A stretch of 64,000 nt of DNA from Latilactobacillus sakei subsp. sakei DSM 20017 = JCM 1157 (lineage in GTDB: Bacteria > Bacillota > Bacilli > Lactobacillales > Lactobacillaceae): positions 1,550,001 through 1,614,000 of the forward strand of contig NZ_AP017929.1 of assembly GCF_002370355.1 (NCBI RefSeq), read 5' to 3'. Position numbers and translations under genes: made by a program. This document shows, in pieces, positions 8,422 through 18,042 of this stretch. The notes beneath the pieces are model-generated. The model worked only from the letters and a program-made list of their open reading frames with translations. It was not told the origin of the DNA and did no database searches. The first letter of the stretch is position 1. Every line of letters begins with the position of its first letter.

Positions 8422-10503
8422 TTATTTAACAATCAATTCGTTTAAATCGCCTAAGCTAAGCGCGATTTGAGCGATAATCATGAGTTGTGTCAAACGATTA
8501 CGACGAACGGCTTCATCTTCAGCCATTACCATTGTGGCATCGAAGTAAGCTTCAATTAATAGTCGTAGTGTTTGTAACGCGGCATAATTTTCAGCTAACG
8601 TATTTGTCGCTGTTGCGCCACGTAAGTCTTCGACTGCTGTATAAAGTGCTTTTTCAGCATCGTTTTCAAATAACGATGGATTAACCGTTAAATCAGTTGT
8701 TTCAAAGTCAACTTTTTCAGCTAAACGTAAGACACGCGTGATCGCTTCAATTGTTGCTTTGAAATCAGCATCATCTTGATGTGCTGAGAGCACTTTAGCG
8801 GCTTCAAACATCACAACTGGGTCTTGCCCTCGGTTTTTCAAGACAGCGTCGACGATGTCTCGACGAACCTTAGGACGCATCCCGTTAAAGCGTTGACGAA
8901 CACGATCCGTTAAGAAATCGCTGATGGCAGCTGCATTGGCTGACCAATCTAGATCGAAATTAGCTTGTTGTTTAACAATGTCGCTCATAGCTGCTTGGAA
9001 ATCAGCCATTGGGAAGTGCCAGTCTTGGTTTTCTAAAATCCGGACAATCCCGTAAGCTTGACGACGCAATGCGTATGGATCGTTTGAACCACTTGGAATC
9101 ATCCCAACAGCGAAGAAATCAGCCATACTATCGAACTTATCAGCAATTGCTAAAACAGCACCGACTTTCGTTGCAGGTAAGGCGCCTTCTGCACTGATTG
9201 GCATGTAATGTTCACGAACAGCAGTCGCAACAGCAGGTGTTTCGCCTTGTAATAGCGCGTATTTTTCACCCATCACACCTTGTAATTCAGCAAATTCGCC
9301 GACCATGCCGGTTACTAAATCGAATTTATAGATGTCGCTAGCACGTTGTAAATCAACTAATTCAGCTTCAGATAAACCGAATTTTTGACCTAAGAATTGA
9401 GCGATTAAACCAACACGGGTCATCTTTTCAGCAAGGCTCCCAATTTTATCGTGGAAAGAAACGTTTTGTAACTTAGCGACGTTTTCAGCGATGGTTACTT
9501 TTTGATCTTCATGGTAGAAGAAATCAGCATCTTCTAAACGCGCTGTGAGGACTTTTTCGTTCCCTGCGATCACGTTTTCCATGAAAGCGTCGTTCCCATT
9601 ACGAACGCCGATAAAGACTGGTAATAAATCACCAGCTTGGCTCCGTGCATAGAAGTAACGTTGGTTATCCTTCATTGAAGTAATGAGCACTTCTTCTGGA
9701 ATTTCAAGGTATTTAGCATCAAATTGACCGTAAAAAGCGGTTGGCCATTCAACTAAGTTCGTCACTTCTTCTAATAAGTTAGCATCTAAATCAACTTGCC
9801 AGTCGTTTTCTTGCGCCATTTTTTCAATTTGCGTTTGAATTAAGTTTTGGCGTTTAGCTTCATCAGCAATCACGAATTGGGCTTCAAGGGCTGCTTCATA
9901 GTCAGTTGCTTTAGCCAAAGTCACTTCTTGGCCTAAGAAACGGTGCCCTTGCGTTGTGCGGCCAGTTGTGACGTTTAGAATACTAAAGTCGATAACTTCA
10001 TCATCTAATAGCGCAATAATCCAGTGAATTGGGCGAATATATTCGAAATCGTAATCAGCCCAGTGCATCCGTGTTGGGAAGGTCATCGCCATAATGACAG
10101 CTTTTAACTCCGGTAAAATGGCTTCAACGGGTTTGCCGATAATTGATTTTTCAACATAGACGTATTCAACGCCTTTTAATTCTTTAAAAGTAATATCATC
10201 TGTTGTTAAGCCTTGACCCCGAACGAAACCTTGGGCTGCTTTACTCCAGTTGCCTTCAGCATCGAGGGCAATCTTTTTAGCAGGACCCTTTGCTTCTTCG
10301 TGAATGTCGGCTTGCTTGTCAGCTAGGTCTTCAATCAAGATTGCAAGACGCCGTGGTGTGGCATAAGTTTTTAATTGACCAAATTCAAGATGTTGTTCTT
10401 CTAAGAAGTCACGCACCCGTTTTTCTAATTGTTGGATACTTGGCATCACAACGTGGGCTGGCATTTCTTCCAAGCCAATTTCTAATAAGAATGGTTTAGT
10501 CAT
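8422..10503 (-). CDS. glyS: Glycyl-tRNA synthetase beta subunit
   Basis: The 693-residue beta subunit of the bacterial alpha2-beta2 glycyl-tRNA synthetase recognises tRNA-Gly and is needed for charging. The N-terminus [15 protein letters not shown], the HD-like central region and the C-terminal anticodon-binding DALR-like domain (from about residue 580) are all present. Its first codons overlap the end of glyQ by 8 bases, so the subunits are translationally coupled. Expression is governed by the glycine T-box upstream of glyQ. Length is normal for the family. Confidence 0.97.
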   Translation of the reverse strand: MTKPFLLEIGLEEMPAHVVMPSIQQLEKRVRDFLEEQHLEFGQLKTYATPRRLAILIEDLADKQADIHEEAKGPAKKIALDAEGNWSKAAQGFVRGQGLTTDDITFKELKGVEYVYVEKSIIGKPVEAILPELKAVIMAMTFPTRMHWADYDFEYIRPIHWIIALLDDEVIDFSILNVTTGRTTQGHRFLGQEVTLAKATDYEAALEAQFVIADEAKRQNLIQTQIEKMAQENDWQVDLDANLLEEVTNLVEWPTAFYGQFDAKYLEIPEEVLITSMKDNQRYFYARSQAGDLLPVFIGVRNGNDAFMENVIAGNEKVLTARLEDADFFYHEDQKVTIAENVAKLQNVSFHDKIGSLAEKMTRVGLIAQFLGQKFGLSEAELVDLQRASDIYKFDLVTGMVGEFAELQGVMGEKYALLQGETPAVATAVREHYMPISAEGALPATKVGAVLAIADKFDSMADFFAVGMIPSGSNDPYALRRQAYGIVRILENQDWHFPMADFQAAMSDIVKQQANFDLDWSANAAAISDFLTDRVRQRFNGMRPKVRRDIVDAVLKNRGQDPVVMFEAAKVLSAHQDDADFKATIEAITRVLRLAEKVDFETTDLTVNPSLFENDAEKALYTAVEDLRGATATNTLAENYAALQTLRLLIEAYFDATMVMAEDEAVRRNRLTQLMIIAQIALSLGDLNELIVK

Positions 10504-11413
10504 GATCTACGACCTCCGTTTTTGCTTCTTGTGCATGTTTTAATAGTGGGAATCCGCGTTTTTCACGTTCAGCGACGAATGCTTGTGCGATTGAATGTGC
10601 CATCCGACGAATGCGTGACAAGTAGCCGGCCCGTTCTGTAACGGAAACAGCACCGTGTGCATCCAATAAGTTAAAGGTATGGCTACATTTCAAGACGTAA
10701 TCGTAAGCTGGGTGAACAAGACCTAAATCGATTAAACGTTTGGCCTCTGTTTCGTATTCATCAAAGAATTTCAAAAGCATTTCTTGATTACTATCTTCAA
10801 AGGCGTATTTTGAGTGTTCATATTCTGGTTCTTTGAAAATATCGCCATATAAAACGCCGTTACCCCATTCAAGATCAAAAACATTATCAACATCTTGAAT
10901 GTAAGAAGCGAGACGTTCAACACCGTATGTGATTTCGCTCGTGACAGGGTCACATTGCAAACCACCAACTTGTTGGAAGTATGTGAATTGTGTGACTTCC
11001 ATTCCGTCTAACCAAACTTCCCAACCAACACCGGCACAGCCCATTGATGGGTTTTCCCAGTTATCTTCAACAAAACGGATATCATGTTCTAAAGGATCGA
11101 TTCCTAAGGCCCGTAAACTATCCAAATAAAATTCTTGAATATTTAAAGGCGCTGGTTTCATGATCACTTGGAATTGGTGATGTTGGAATAAACGGTTAGG
11201 GTTTTCACCATAACGGCCATCGGCTGGACGCCGTGAAGGTTCCACGTAAGCGGCGTTCCAAGGTTCTGGTCCAATTGCCCGTAAGAACGTGTAAGGGCTC
11301 ATTGTGCCGGCCCCTTTTTCTGTATCATAAGATTGCATCAACATACAGCCTTTTTCAGACCAAAAACGCTGTAAGGTTAAAATCATTTCTTGAACATTCA
11401 ACTTTTTAACCAT
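10496..11413 (-). CDS. glyQ: Glycyl-tRNA synthetase alpha subunit
   Basis: The 305-residue catalytic alpha subunit forms glycyl-adenylate. It carries the class II core with the typical opening [19 protein letters not shown] and motif 2 region ([24 protein letters not shown]). The glycine-binding segment contains [21 protein letters not shown]. The stop is at 10496 and overlaps glyS. The leader between 11414 and 11640 is a T-box, so transcription into the gene depends on uncharged tRNA-Gly. Confidence 0.97.
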   Translation of the reverse strand: MVKKLNVQEMILTLQRFWSEKGCMLMQSYDTEKGAGTMSPYTFLRAIGPEPWNAAYVEPSRRPADGRYGENPNRLFQHHQFQVIMKPAPLNIQEFYLDSLRALGIDPLEHDIRFVEDNWENPSMGCAGVGWEVWLDGMEVTQFTYFQQVGGLQCDPVTSEITYGVERLASYIQDVDNVFDLEWGNGVLYGDIFKEPEYEHSKYAFEDSNQEMLLKFFDEYETEAKRLIDLGLVHPAYDYVLKCSHTFNLLDAHGAVSVTERAGYLSRIRRMAHSIAQAFVAEREKRGFPLLKHAQEAKTEVVDHD

Positions 11414-11442
11414 TTCAATTCCTCTTTTCCGTTATTTGCGCA

Positions 11443-11640
11443 TAAAAAAAGCCTATGCGACAGTTAGTCACATAGGGACGATTTCTCGCGGTTCCACCCT
11501 ACTTCAGCTCAAAGCGAGCTGCTGCTTCATTGGTATGACTCCGAAATGCCAATCCACTTAAAACTTGTTCTAGTTCTCACTCACCTAGAATCACTGTCTG
11601 ACCGTTTCAAGGGACCCTTTTCTTCAACGTCTATTAAGTT
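11443..11640 (-). promoter_or_regulatory. T-box leader of glyQS (glycine)
   Basis: On the minus strand the T-box AGGGTGGAACCGCG (around 11488-11502) precedes a terminator CCTATG...CATAGG followed by seven T. The Stem I apex shows TTCTAGGTG...AGAACTAGAA (GNTG motif). About 20 bases later GGC (11548-11550) followed by A sits where the specifier is expected, reading glycine. Uncharged tRNA-Gly should favour the antiterminator. Confidence 0.9.
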
Positions 11641-11647
11641 GATTACT

Positions 11648-11676
11648 ATTTTAGTCGTCTTTTGGTGTGCTGTCAA
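11648..11676 (-). promoter_or_regulatory. Promoter of glyQS
   Basis: TTGACA (11671-11676), 17-base spacer, TAAAAT (11648-11653) on the minus strand. The -35 box lies inside the last codons of recO. Confidence 0.75.
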
Positions 11677-12469
11677 TTTCTGACGGCACTTTTTTTAATT
11701 GTGGTAATTGACTATCGAAACTGTACATCTTATCGATGAATTGCTTACTCTTCAATGACAGGCCTACAGTATCTTGATAGAGTCGGTCAATAATCATTTT
11801 GAGTTCGACCTGAGTGGCTTCCTTCACGTTCACCGATTGAATCTTAAACAGATCAATCACGGAAAACAACCGAAGGTAATAGATTGCCCGCTGACTACTG
11901 TGGAAACGATTGGGATCTAAATGCCAATGACGTTGGCACAAAAGCCCCCCGTAACTCTCAGAGTAATCAAACGCTAAATCAGTTCGGCCACAAACGGCAC
12001 ATCCTTGTAATTGCGGTTGGACGCCAAACACCTGTAGTAATTGAATTTCAATAATATGGGTAATCATCGCGGCATCAAAACCTTCATCAATCAGATTTAA
12101 CGCCTGTTCAACCTTATCATACCAGATACCTAATGGTTCACTGTCCGGAAAGCCGACATCAATTAAGTTCAGGATATAAGTCGCATAAGCATTTAAAAAT
12201 AAATCCTGACTGATCGTTTGAAATTGCGTGGCTGACTTCACATTATTCAAAAATGATAAGCCATCATCGCGAATATCGCCACCATATTCGGCCTGCGTAA
12301 ACGGCAAAATAGCCGCACTTAGACGAAATTTAGGCTTATTGGCCCCACGCAAGTAAAACATCTTTTTACCAAAACGATCGGTTAAAATCTTAACCAACAT
12401 ATCTTTTTCTTTGTAATTCTTTCGATACATCACTAGACCGTTAAAGTCTTCAAATCGATGTTCCGCCAT
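11651..12469 (-). CDS. recO: DNA repair protein RecO
   Basis: RecO (272 residues) loads RecA onto SSB-coated DNA together with RecR and anneals single strands. An N-terminal OB-fold (FNGLVMYRKNYKEKDMLVKIL) is followed by a helical domain. The zinc-binding module CAVCGRTDLAF...GLLCQRH is intact. It follows era by 9 bases, the normal Firmicute gene order (phoH-ybeY-dgkA-era-recO). The glyQS promoter is embedded in its 3' end. Confidence 0.93.
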   Translation of the reverse strand: MAEHRFEDFNGLVMYRKNYKEKDMLVKILTDRFGKKMFYLRGANKPKFRLSAAILPFTQAEYGGDIRDDGLSFLNNVKSATQFQTISQDLFLNAYATYILNLIDVGFPDSEPLGIWYDKVEQALNLIDEGFDAAMITHIIEIQLLQVFGVQPQLQGCAVCGRTDLAFDYSESYGGLLCQRHWHLDPNRFHSSQRAIYYLRLFSVIDLFKIQSVNVKEATQVELKMIIDRLYQDTVGLSLKSKQFIDKMYSFDSQLPQLKKVPSEIDSTPKDD

Positions 12470-12478
12470 CTTTAAAGC

Positions 12479-13381
12479 CTACAATCTCTTTTTATTGTAA
12501 CCAAATTCACGGAGATATTGGTTATTATCACGCCAGTTCTTTTGAATCTTGACCCAGAGCTTCAAGTTAACCTTTTCGCCTAAAAGAGCTTCGATTTCGC
12601 GACGTGAACGAATCCCGATTTCTTTGATAATTGAGCCTTTTTGACCGATAATAATCCGTTTTTGACCATCACGTTCAACAATGATGTTGGCTTCAATTTG
12701 AAGTTTGCCATTGACGCGGTCTTTCATTCGTTCGACCACAACGGCTACTGAATGTGGCACTTCTTCGTGGGTTAATTCAAGAATTTTTTCGCGGATTAAT
12801 TCACCAACAACGAAATATTCTGGGTGATCTGTTAATTGATCTTCAGGATAGTATTGTGGGCCTTCTGGCAATGTTAATTCAAGTTCTTTTAACATTTCTG
12901 GCACATTATTGCCTTCCAATGCTGAAATTGGGTAAACAGCCTTGAAGTCCAATTCATGACGATATTGTTCGATCATTGGTAATAAATCGTCTGGGTGAAT
13001 GGCATCAATTTTGTTAACAACCAAATAAACAGGCTTTTTAACATTCTTAAGTTGGTCCATGATGTATTGATCACCAGGGCCCTTCTTATCAACACCACTA
13101 ATCATGAATAAAATCGCATCGACTTCATTAAATGTTGAAAGAGCTGCTTGATCCATGTATTCGTCTAATTCGTTATGTGGTTTATGAATCCCAGGTGTAT
13201 CAACGAACACGATTTGTGCGTTGTCATCTGTATAAATCCCTTGAATCTTGTTCCGAGTTGTTTGTGCCTTTGATGACATGATGGCAATTTTTTCACCGAT
13301 CATTCGATTCATAAATGTTGATTTCCCAACGTTTGGTCGGCCAACAATGGCCACAAAGCCTGAGCGATAAGTATCTGACAT
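12479..13381 (-). CDS. era: GTPase Era
   Basis: Era (300 residues) is an essential GTPase that binds the 3' end of 16S rRNA and assists 30S maturation. G motifs are GRPNVGKST (G1), DTPGIHKP (G3) and NKID (G4). The C-terminal KH domain carries [14 protein letters not shown] and ends with [14 protein letters not shown]. It lies between dgkA and recO. No unusual features. Confidence 0.97.
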   Translation of the reverse strand: MSDTYRSGFVAIVGRPNVGKSTFMNRMIGEKIAIMSSKAQTTRNKIQGIYTDDNAQIVFVDTPGIHKPHNELDEYMDQAALSTFNEVDAILFMISGVDKKGPGDQYIMDQLKNVKKPVYLVVNKIDAIHPDDLLPMIEQYRHELDFKAVYPISALEGNNVPEMLKELELTLPEGPQYYPEDQLTDHPEYFVVGELIREKILELTHEEVPHSVAVVVERMKDRVNGKLQIEANIIVERDGQKRIIIGQKGSIIKEIGIRSRREIEALLGEKVNLKLWVKIQKNWRDNNQYLREFGYNKKRL

Positions 13382-13416
13382 AATAGTCCCCTTTTTTAAA
13401 TCTTAATTAATCTCTT

Positions 13417-13818
13417 TTAAAAATAATAAAGCACCGCGTGTCCAAAAACGACACAACCAATAATCACGGCTAAACACGCGCCAATTAAAACACTACCAGC
13501 ACTGATATCCTTAATCTTCTTCGCCAGTGGATGAAACTGCCGATCAACCAATAAGTCGACAAAGTGTTCCATCACGGTATTCCAAAATTCAGCCAGCAAC
13601 ACCATAAAAATCGCTAAAATCAAAAATAGCCAATCTAGATAGTGTAATCGGGCCAAATAACCGGCTACTAGCACGACCATCGCAATCACAAAATCACGTC
13701 TCAGATTAGCTTCTTCCTTAAAAGCAGTGATAATCCCATCTAAAGCGTGATGTGTCGATTGATTAAAATTACGATTTTTATCCGTCTGCGTCTTTTTAGC
13801 GTTTGAGTCCGAATTCAT
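13417..13818 (-). CDS. dgkA: Undecaprenol/diacylglycerol kinase family protein
   Basis: A 133-residue integral membrane kinase of the DgkA fold. In Gram-positives these act mainly on undecaprenol, recycling the lipid carrier for wall synthesis. Three membrane helices (about residues 42-62, 65-84, 103-128) follow a charged N-terminus. Signatures are ALDGIITAFKEEANLRRDF and the active-site AEFWNTVMEHFVDLL with its conserved Glu and Asn. The ATG at 13818 is preceded by GGAGAC and lies inside the end of ybeY, overlapping by 23 bases. Confidence 0.9.
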   Translation of the reverse strand: MNSDSNAKKTQTDKNRNFNQSTHHALDGIITAFKEEANLRRDFVIAMVVLVAGYLARLHYLDWLFLILAIFMVLLAEFWNTVMEHFVDLLVDRQFHPLAKKIKDISAGSVLIGACLAVIIGCVVFGHAVLYYF

Positions 13819-14272
13819 CTAAGATAGTCTCCTGTAAAGGAATCATTTTAACTTCATCTTCGGTGTGGATGTGGTCATAGCTATTCAAATGAAGGAAACC
13901 ATGAACCATCGTATACCCTAATTCACGTTCAAATGAATGTCCGTAAGTTTCTGCTTGTTCAGCGGCTTTTTCTAATGAAACAAATAGGTCGCCAATATTC
14001 TTAGGAATATCAAACAATTCTTCAAAGTTGGCAGGTAAGCCTTCTTCTTCAGGATCCTCTTCAATTGCAAAACTGATAACATCAGTCGCACGATCCGTAT
14101 TACGGTATTCTTGATTAATTTGACGAATGCGTTCGTTGGTTACAAATGTTACTGACATTTCTGTATCTTCAGCTAATTCAAGCTTTTGACCAGCAAACTC
14201 TAATACATCTTCCACCAATTTAATTTGTGCTTCTGGTACAATTTTTGTTTCATCGATGATTTGAATATCCAT
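13796..14272 (-). CDS. ybeY: rRNA maturation endoribonuclease YbeY
   Basis: At 158 residues this is YbeY, the zinc endonuclease active in 16S rRNA 3'-end processing and 70S quality control. The metal-binding motif is HGFLHLNSYDH near residue 124, in which the usual Gly before Tyr is Ser. The upstream segment NTDRATDVISFAIEED is also conserved. It sits between phoH and dgkA in one transcript, adjacent to Era, which works on the same rRNA end. Confidence 0.94.
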   Translation of the reverse strand: MDIQIIDETKIVPEAQIKLVEDVLEFAGQKLELAEDTEMSVTFVTNERIRQINQEYRNTDRATDVISFAIEEDPEEEGLPANFEELFDIPKNIGDLFVSLEKAAEQAETYGHSFERELGYTMVHGFLHLNSYDHIHTEDEVKMIPLQETILDEFGLKR

Positions 14273-14281
14273 TCATTCGTC

Positions 14282-15250
14282 CTACTTTCTCGTCTTATCC
14301 ATTGCCGCATAGGCATTAATAATTCTCGCGACAACTGGGTGCCGAACAACATCTTCCGCACTAAATTGCACAAAGCTAATTTTAGGAATGTCGCGCAAAA
14401 TTTGTTCCGCTTGTACTAACCCACTCTGGGTTTTATTAGGTAAATCAATTTGGCTGATATCACCATTAACAATCATTTTAGAATTAAAACCTAACCGCGT
14501 TAAAAACATCTTCATCTGAGCAGGTGTCGTATTTTGGGCCTCATCTAAAATAACGAAAGCTTCTTCCAGCGTCCGGCCCCGCATATACGCAAGTGGCGCA
14601 ATTTCAATGACCCCACGGTCCATTAGTCGTTCCGTATATTCCTTACCCAATACCGCATAAAGCGCGTCGTAAATGGGCCGTAAATAAGGATCGACCTTTT
14701 CTTTTAGATCACCTGGTAAAAAGCCGAGACTTTCACCAGCTTCAACAGCTGGGCGTGTTAAAATAATGCGTTCAACCGTTCCTTTTTTCAAAGCAGCAAT
14801 CGCCATGACGACTGCTAAGAACGTTTTACCGGTTCCGGCAGGCCCAATCCCAAACGTCACATCATTGTGGCGAATTGCATCGATATATTGCCGTTGTCCA
14901 AACGTCTTAACACGAATTGGTTGGCCTTTGCGGTCATTGATGAGCGGTTCAGTATAAAGGGCCTCAAATTGATTTAACGTCCCTTTGAGCGCCATTTTCG
15001 TCGCACTGACCACGTCTGTCTCCTTGAGGATCACACCGTGTTGTAATAACGCGACTAAACTCTCTAAAACCGCGGTTGCTTGTCTTAACCCCGGCTGAGT
15101 CCCCCGAATCGTAATATGATCATCAAACGCAATCAATTCAACGGTTAGACTTTCTTCAATGATTTTTAAAAAGTGATCGTGTGCACCCATTAAAGCAGCC
15201 GCCAAATTAGGCGTTGCTAATTGAAATAAACGCTCTTCTACCTCAACCAA
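14282..15250 (-). CDS. phoH: PhoH-like ATPase
   Basis: This 322-residue protein has an N-terminal KH-like segment and a P-loop ATPase domain with Walker A GPAGTGKTFLAV (near residue 128) and Walker B EAFVILDEAQNT. PhoH/YbeZ proteins work with YbeY in RNA metabolism, which fits the adjoining ybeY. The start appears to be TTG at 15250, with AGAGGGG 8 bases upstream. No nearer ATG fits the family N-terminus. It opens the phoH-ybeY-dgkA-era-recO transcript. Confidence 0.92.
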   Translation of the reverse strand: MVEVEERLFQLATPNLAAALMGAHDHFLKIIEESLTVELIAFDDHITIRGTQPGLRQATAVLESLVALLQHGVILKETDVVSATKMALKGTLNQFEALYTEPLINDRKGQPIRVKTFGQRQYIDAIRHNDVTFGIGPAGTGKTFLAVVMAIAALKKGTVERIILTRPAVEAGESLGFLPGDLKEKVDPYLRPIYDALYAVLGKEYTERLMDRGVIEIAPLAYMRGRTLEEAFVILDEAQNTTPAQMKMFLTRLGFNSKMIVNGDISQIDLPNKTQSGLVQAEQILRDIPKISFVQFSAEDVVRHPVVARIINAYAAMDKTRK

Positions 15251-15267
15251 AAAGTAAACCCCTCTCA

Positions 15268-15345
15268 GAATGTTTAGGTGAGCTTATTCATCTAAACACA
15301 TTTCAAAATCAAACTACCTTGAAAGTGTGAAAAGCAACTTTCAAT
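15268..15345 (-). promoter_or_regulatory. Structured phoH leader: two hairpins
   Basis: TGTTTAGGTGA (15271-15281) and TCATCTAAACA (15288-15298) make an 11-base stem. TTGAAAGT (15319-15326) and ACTTTCAA (15337-15344) make a second stem. Neither is followed by a T-run in the direction of phoH, so they are leader structures and not terminators. Role unknown. Confidence 0.5.
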
Positions 15346-15381
15346 AGCACGATTCATCCTTTCAAGATGAAAACTACATTC

Positions 15382-15410
15382 ATTCTATCACAATCAAGCC
15401 CGGTTTTAAA
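15382..15410 (-). promoter_or_regulatory. Promoter of the phoH operon
   Basis: TTTAAA (15405-15410), 17-base spacer, TAGAAT (15382-15387) on the minus strand, giving a leader of about 125 bases. Confidence 0.55.
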
Positions 15411-15506
15411 AGCAGACAACCGCGCTATTTCTTCAATTATAGCGGCTTTATAATCACAAAGGGGAAAAATTAACTGATTTCCTTGTTTAAGCCCGTCTTT
15501 GCCACA

Positions 15507-15540
15507 AAAAAAGTAGGACCTCCCGCGGGAAGTCCTACCA
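15507..15540 (-). terminator. Terminator of rpsU-yqeY
   Basis: GGTAGGACTTCCCGC and GCGGGAGGTCCTACT form a strong stem followed by seven T on the minus strand. Confidence 0.9.
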
Positions 15541-15544
15541 AAAA

Positions 15545-15988
15545 TTAACTCAATTTTGATTTAACGACTTGATTGACCATTGCGCCATCAGCTCGTCCTT
15601 TGACCTTAGGCATTACATATTGCATCACCTTACCAAAGTCAGCCTTGCCTGTCGCTCCTGTTGCCTGCATTGCTTCATCAACAATTACAATCACAGCGGC
15701 TTCATCCAGCTGTTCTGGTAAATAAGCTTGTACGATTTCAATTTCTGCTTTTGTTTGTTCAGCGAGATCTGCACGATCGCCCTTTTCAAACTCAGCTAAA
15801 GAATCCTTACGTTGCTTAACTTGTGATGATAATACACTTAGTTCTTCGTCAGAAGATAAGTCTTGCCCTGCACTAATTTTTGCGTTAGTTAAAGCGGTCT
15901 TTAAACTCCGAATAACTGTTAGTCGCAACTTATCCTTGGCCTTCATCGCCGTTTTCAAATCAGAACTTAATTGTTCAAGTAAACTCAT
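15545..15988 (-). CDS. yqeY: GatB/YqeY domain protein
   Basis: A 147-residue protein of the YqeY family, which resembles the C-terminal tRNA-binding tail of GatB. It opens with LLEQLSSDLKTAMKAKDKLRLTVIR and ends with VMPKVKGRADGAMVNQVVK, the helical tail domain. A role in tRNA amidation has been suggested by resemblance only and is unproven. It follows rpsU by 24 bases and shares its promoter and terminator, the usual Firmicute pairing. Confidence 0.92.
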   Translation of the reverse strand: MSLLEQLSSDLKTAMKAKDKLRLTVIRSLKTALTNAKISAGQDLSSDEELSVLSSQVKQRKDSLAEFEKGDRADLAEQTKAEIEIVQAYLPEQLDEAAVIVIVDEAMQATGATGKADFGKVMQYVMPKVKGRADGAMVNQVVKSKLS

Positions 15989-16012
15989 TCAATCATTTCC
16001 TTTATGAAGAAA

Positions 16013-16189
16013 TTAGAATTTCTTACGTTTTCTTGCTGCTTCTGATTTCAACTTACGTTTTACACTTGGTTTCTCGTAAAATTCACGTTTACGATATTCT
16101 TGTATTGTACCAGCTTTTGATACGGAACGCTTGAAGCGACGAAGAGCATCATCTAGAGATTCGTTACTGCGAACGACTGTCTTGCCCAT
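16013..16189 (-). CDS. rpsU: 30S ribosomal protein S21
   Basis: Translating the minus strand from ATG at 16189 gives 58 residues beginning [19 protein letters not shown] and ending in the basic tail [10 protein letters not shown], with TAA at 16013-16015. Length and sequence match bacterial S21, which binds the 30S platform near the anti-Shine-Dalgarno. The ribosome site GAGGGGAGGG lies about 10 bases upstream. It opens the rpsU-yqeY transcript. Confidence 0.97.
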   Translation of the reverse strand: MGKTVVRSNESLDDALRRFKRSVSKAGTIQEYRKREFYEKPSVKRKLKSEAARKRKKF

Positions 16190-16269
16190 ATGATATCCCT
16201 CCCCTCGCGTGCTAAGTATAACCGTTTATGCGCGCCCAAAAATTGGTTTCACATAAACTGTTCTTTGCT

Positions 16270-16298
16270 ATTATAGCGAATGTTGAAAATACGGTCAA
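16270..16298 (-). promoter_or_regulatory. Promoter of rpsU-yqeY
   Basis: TTGACC (16293-16298), 17-base spacer, TATAAT (16270-16275) on the minus strand: an almost perfect vegetative promoter. Confidence 0.8.
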
Positions 16299-16397
16299 TA
16301 ACCCACGGGCAATTAATTAAAACTTTTTTTAAATATCGCCGCTTTTTGCCCAAATATGATATGATAGCGCTATAAAAGTGCAAAAAGGAGTTTTATT

Positions 16398-17240
16398 ATG
16401 TCACAGTCTACCCCCTTAACGGTTTTTGTCCTCTCAGATTCAGTTGGCCAAACCGCTTTACAACTTGCGCAAGCAGCCTTAGCGCAATATCCAAACATTA
16501 AACCCGATATTATTCGTTTTCCATTTGTGCATTCCGTTGATAAATTAACTGACGTTTTAAGCAAGGCTGTTCCGGGAGAAACAATTGTTGTGCATACATT
16601 AGCCACAACAGGCCTTTCAGAAATTGCTCAAAATTATTGTGACGCTAAAAAAATTGCGTCATTTGATATGATGAGCCCACTTTCTAAATTAATTACGGCT
16701 CAAACAGGTTTGGCCCCATCAGGTGAAGCCGGCGCACTCCATCATTTAAACGAGCGCTACTTTGACCGGATTTCAGCAATGGAATTTGCTGTAATGTACG
16801 ATGATGGTAAAGATTCCCATGGCTTCTTAGAGGCAGACATCGTCTTATTAGGGGTCTCTCGGACCTCTAAAACGCCACTGTCGCTGTTTTTAGCAAACCG
16901 GAACATCAAGGTTGCCAATTTGCCAATCGTGCCACAGGCGCACATTCCAGACGAAATATGGCATGTTGATCCTAAGAAGATTATCGGCTTAATGAATACA
17001 CCGGAAGTTTTAAATAATATTCGTCGTGAACGGATGATTGCCTATGGCTTAAATCCTGACACAACCTATTCCGATATGGATGAAATTAAAGCCGAATTAG
17101 ACTTCGCACAAGATTTATATGACAAAATTGGTTGCCAAGTCATCAACGTCGCCAACCGCTCAATCGAAGAAACAGCGGCTATCATTCTCGAACAAACTGG
17201 CTTAGATTTTGCAAGTAGCTCGACAGATCACGTTAATTAA
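16398..17240 (+). CDS. DUF299 regulatory kinase/phosphorylase (PEP synthase or PPDK regulator)
   Basis: A 280-residue member of the family that both phosphorylates (with ADP) and dephosphorylates a threonine of pyruvate phosphate dikinase or PEP synthase. It opens with VFVLSDSVGQTALQLAQAAL. The nucleotide-binding loop GVSRTSKTPLSLFLAN is near residue 153, and the C-terminal VANRSIEETAAIIL is typical. AAAAAGGAG precedes the ATG. No dikinase gene is in the window, so the target cannot be read from context. The sequence around 16355-16365 contains TATGAT repeats that could be -10 boxes, but no good -35. Confidence 0.88.
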   Translation: MSQSTPLTVFVLSDSVGQTALQLAQAALAQYPNIKPDIIRFPFVHSVDKLTDVLSKAVPGETIVVHTLATTGLSEIAQNYCDAKKIASFDMMSPLSKLITAQTGLAPSGEAGALHHLNERYFDRISAMEFAVMYDDGKDSHGFLEADIVLLGVSRTSKTPLSLFLANRNIKVANLPIVPQAHIPDEIWHVDPKKIIGLMNTPEVLNNIRRERMIAYGLNPDTTYSDMDEIKAELDFAQDLYDKIGCQVINVANRSIEETAAIILEQTGLDFASSSTDHVN

Positions 17241-17248
17241 TCCCAATT

Positions 17249-17291
17249 AAAAGCCCTCGAACAAAATTCAATTTGTCCGAGGGCTTTTTTA
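17249..17291. terminator. Bidirectional terminator, DUF299 gene / nitroreductase
   Basis: AAGCCCTCGAACAAA and ATTTGTCCGAGGGCTTTTTT form a long hairpin. It overlaps the stop codon of the convergent nitroreductase. Confidence 0.88.
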
Positions 17292-17942
17292 ATGTTTAAT
17301 CGTCAAGAAATGATCCAGTGGGCTTCGTTTAGCGTGGAATTGGTTAATCATCCCGTCGCTGCGATAACCCATCGCAATGCCGCCAATAATTACTTCATTG
17401 TCTGGAATACCCACGATTTTGCGAATTGCATCCGGATATTTAGCTGTTTCGTAAGCCGGAATTGTGTCTACCTGTTCATTAGCCGCCGCCAGTAAAATCG
17501 ACTGGCTAAAAGCGCCCATGTCATAAATCATCCACGGTGAAACTTTGCGTTCAACCGTCAAATAGATAACGGCCGGTGCGTTAAAAAGATGCATTTGTAA
17601 ATCGCTAAATGCTGCCAAACCTTCTTCGCCCAAATAATCACTGATTTCAGCATTCCATACCCGACTATTTTCAGCCATCGCCTGACCCCAATCAACACGA
17701 TGAATCACTGCTAAATCAGAATTGCCCTTAACCTTATTTTGCGTCCGTTCAAGGTGATCTGCTTTGATACTAGCAAGTGTTCCACCAGTTGCCACGTAAA
17801 CTCGCCAAGGTTGTGAATTCGTCCATGATGGTGTGCGTTGTGCTGAGGTAATGATTTTTTTAATTAATTCATCTGATACTGTTTTGTGAGGATCAAACGA
17901 GCGGATTGACTTTCTGTTATTAATAACATCGTTGAATTCCAT
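17289..17942 (-). CDS. Nitroreductase family protein (FMN-dependent)
   Basis: A 217-residue oxidoreductase of the nitroreductase fold. FMN-contacting features are NNRKSIRSFDPHKTVS near residue 8 and TPSWTNSQPWRVYVA near 38. The C-terminal segment EVIIGGIAMGYR is also typical. Such enzymes reduce nitro compounds, quinones or flavins with NAD(P)H, and the physiological substrate cannot be told from sequence. It is a single gene. A second nitroreductase of another subgroup, now broken, lies at 56.9 kb. Confidence 0.88.
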   Translation of the reverse strand: MEFNDVINNRKSIRSFDPHKTVSDELIKKIITSAQRTPSWTNSQPWRVYVATGGTLASIKADHLERTQNKVKGNSDLAVIHRVDWGQAMAENSRVWNAEISDYLGEEGLAAFSDLQMHLFNAPAVIYLTVERKVSPWMIYDMGAFSQSILLAAANEQVDTIPAYETAKYPDAIRKIVGIPDNEVIIGGIAMGYRSDGMINQFHAKRSPLDHFLTIKH

Positions 17943-18042
17943 GTTGGTGCCTCCCTTATTTTAAACCGGTATCACTTATACTTTGTATTTTGTTCCATAT
18001 AGTCATACCACGTTTAACGGGAATATCATAATCATTTGTTTG

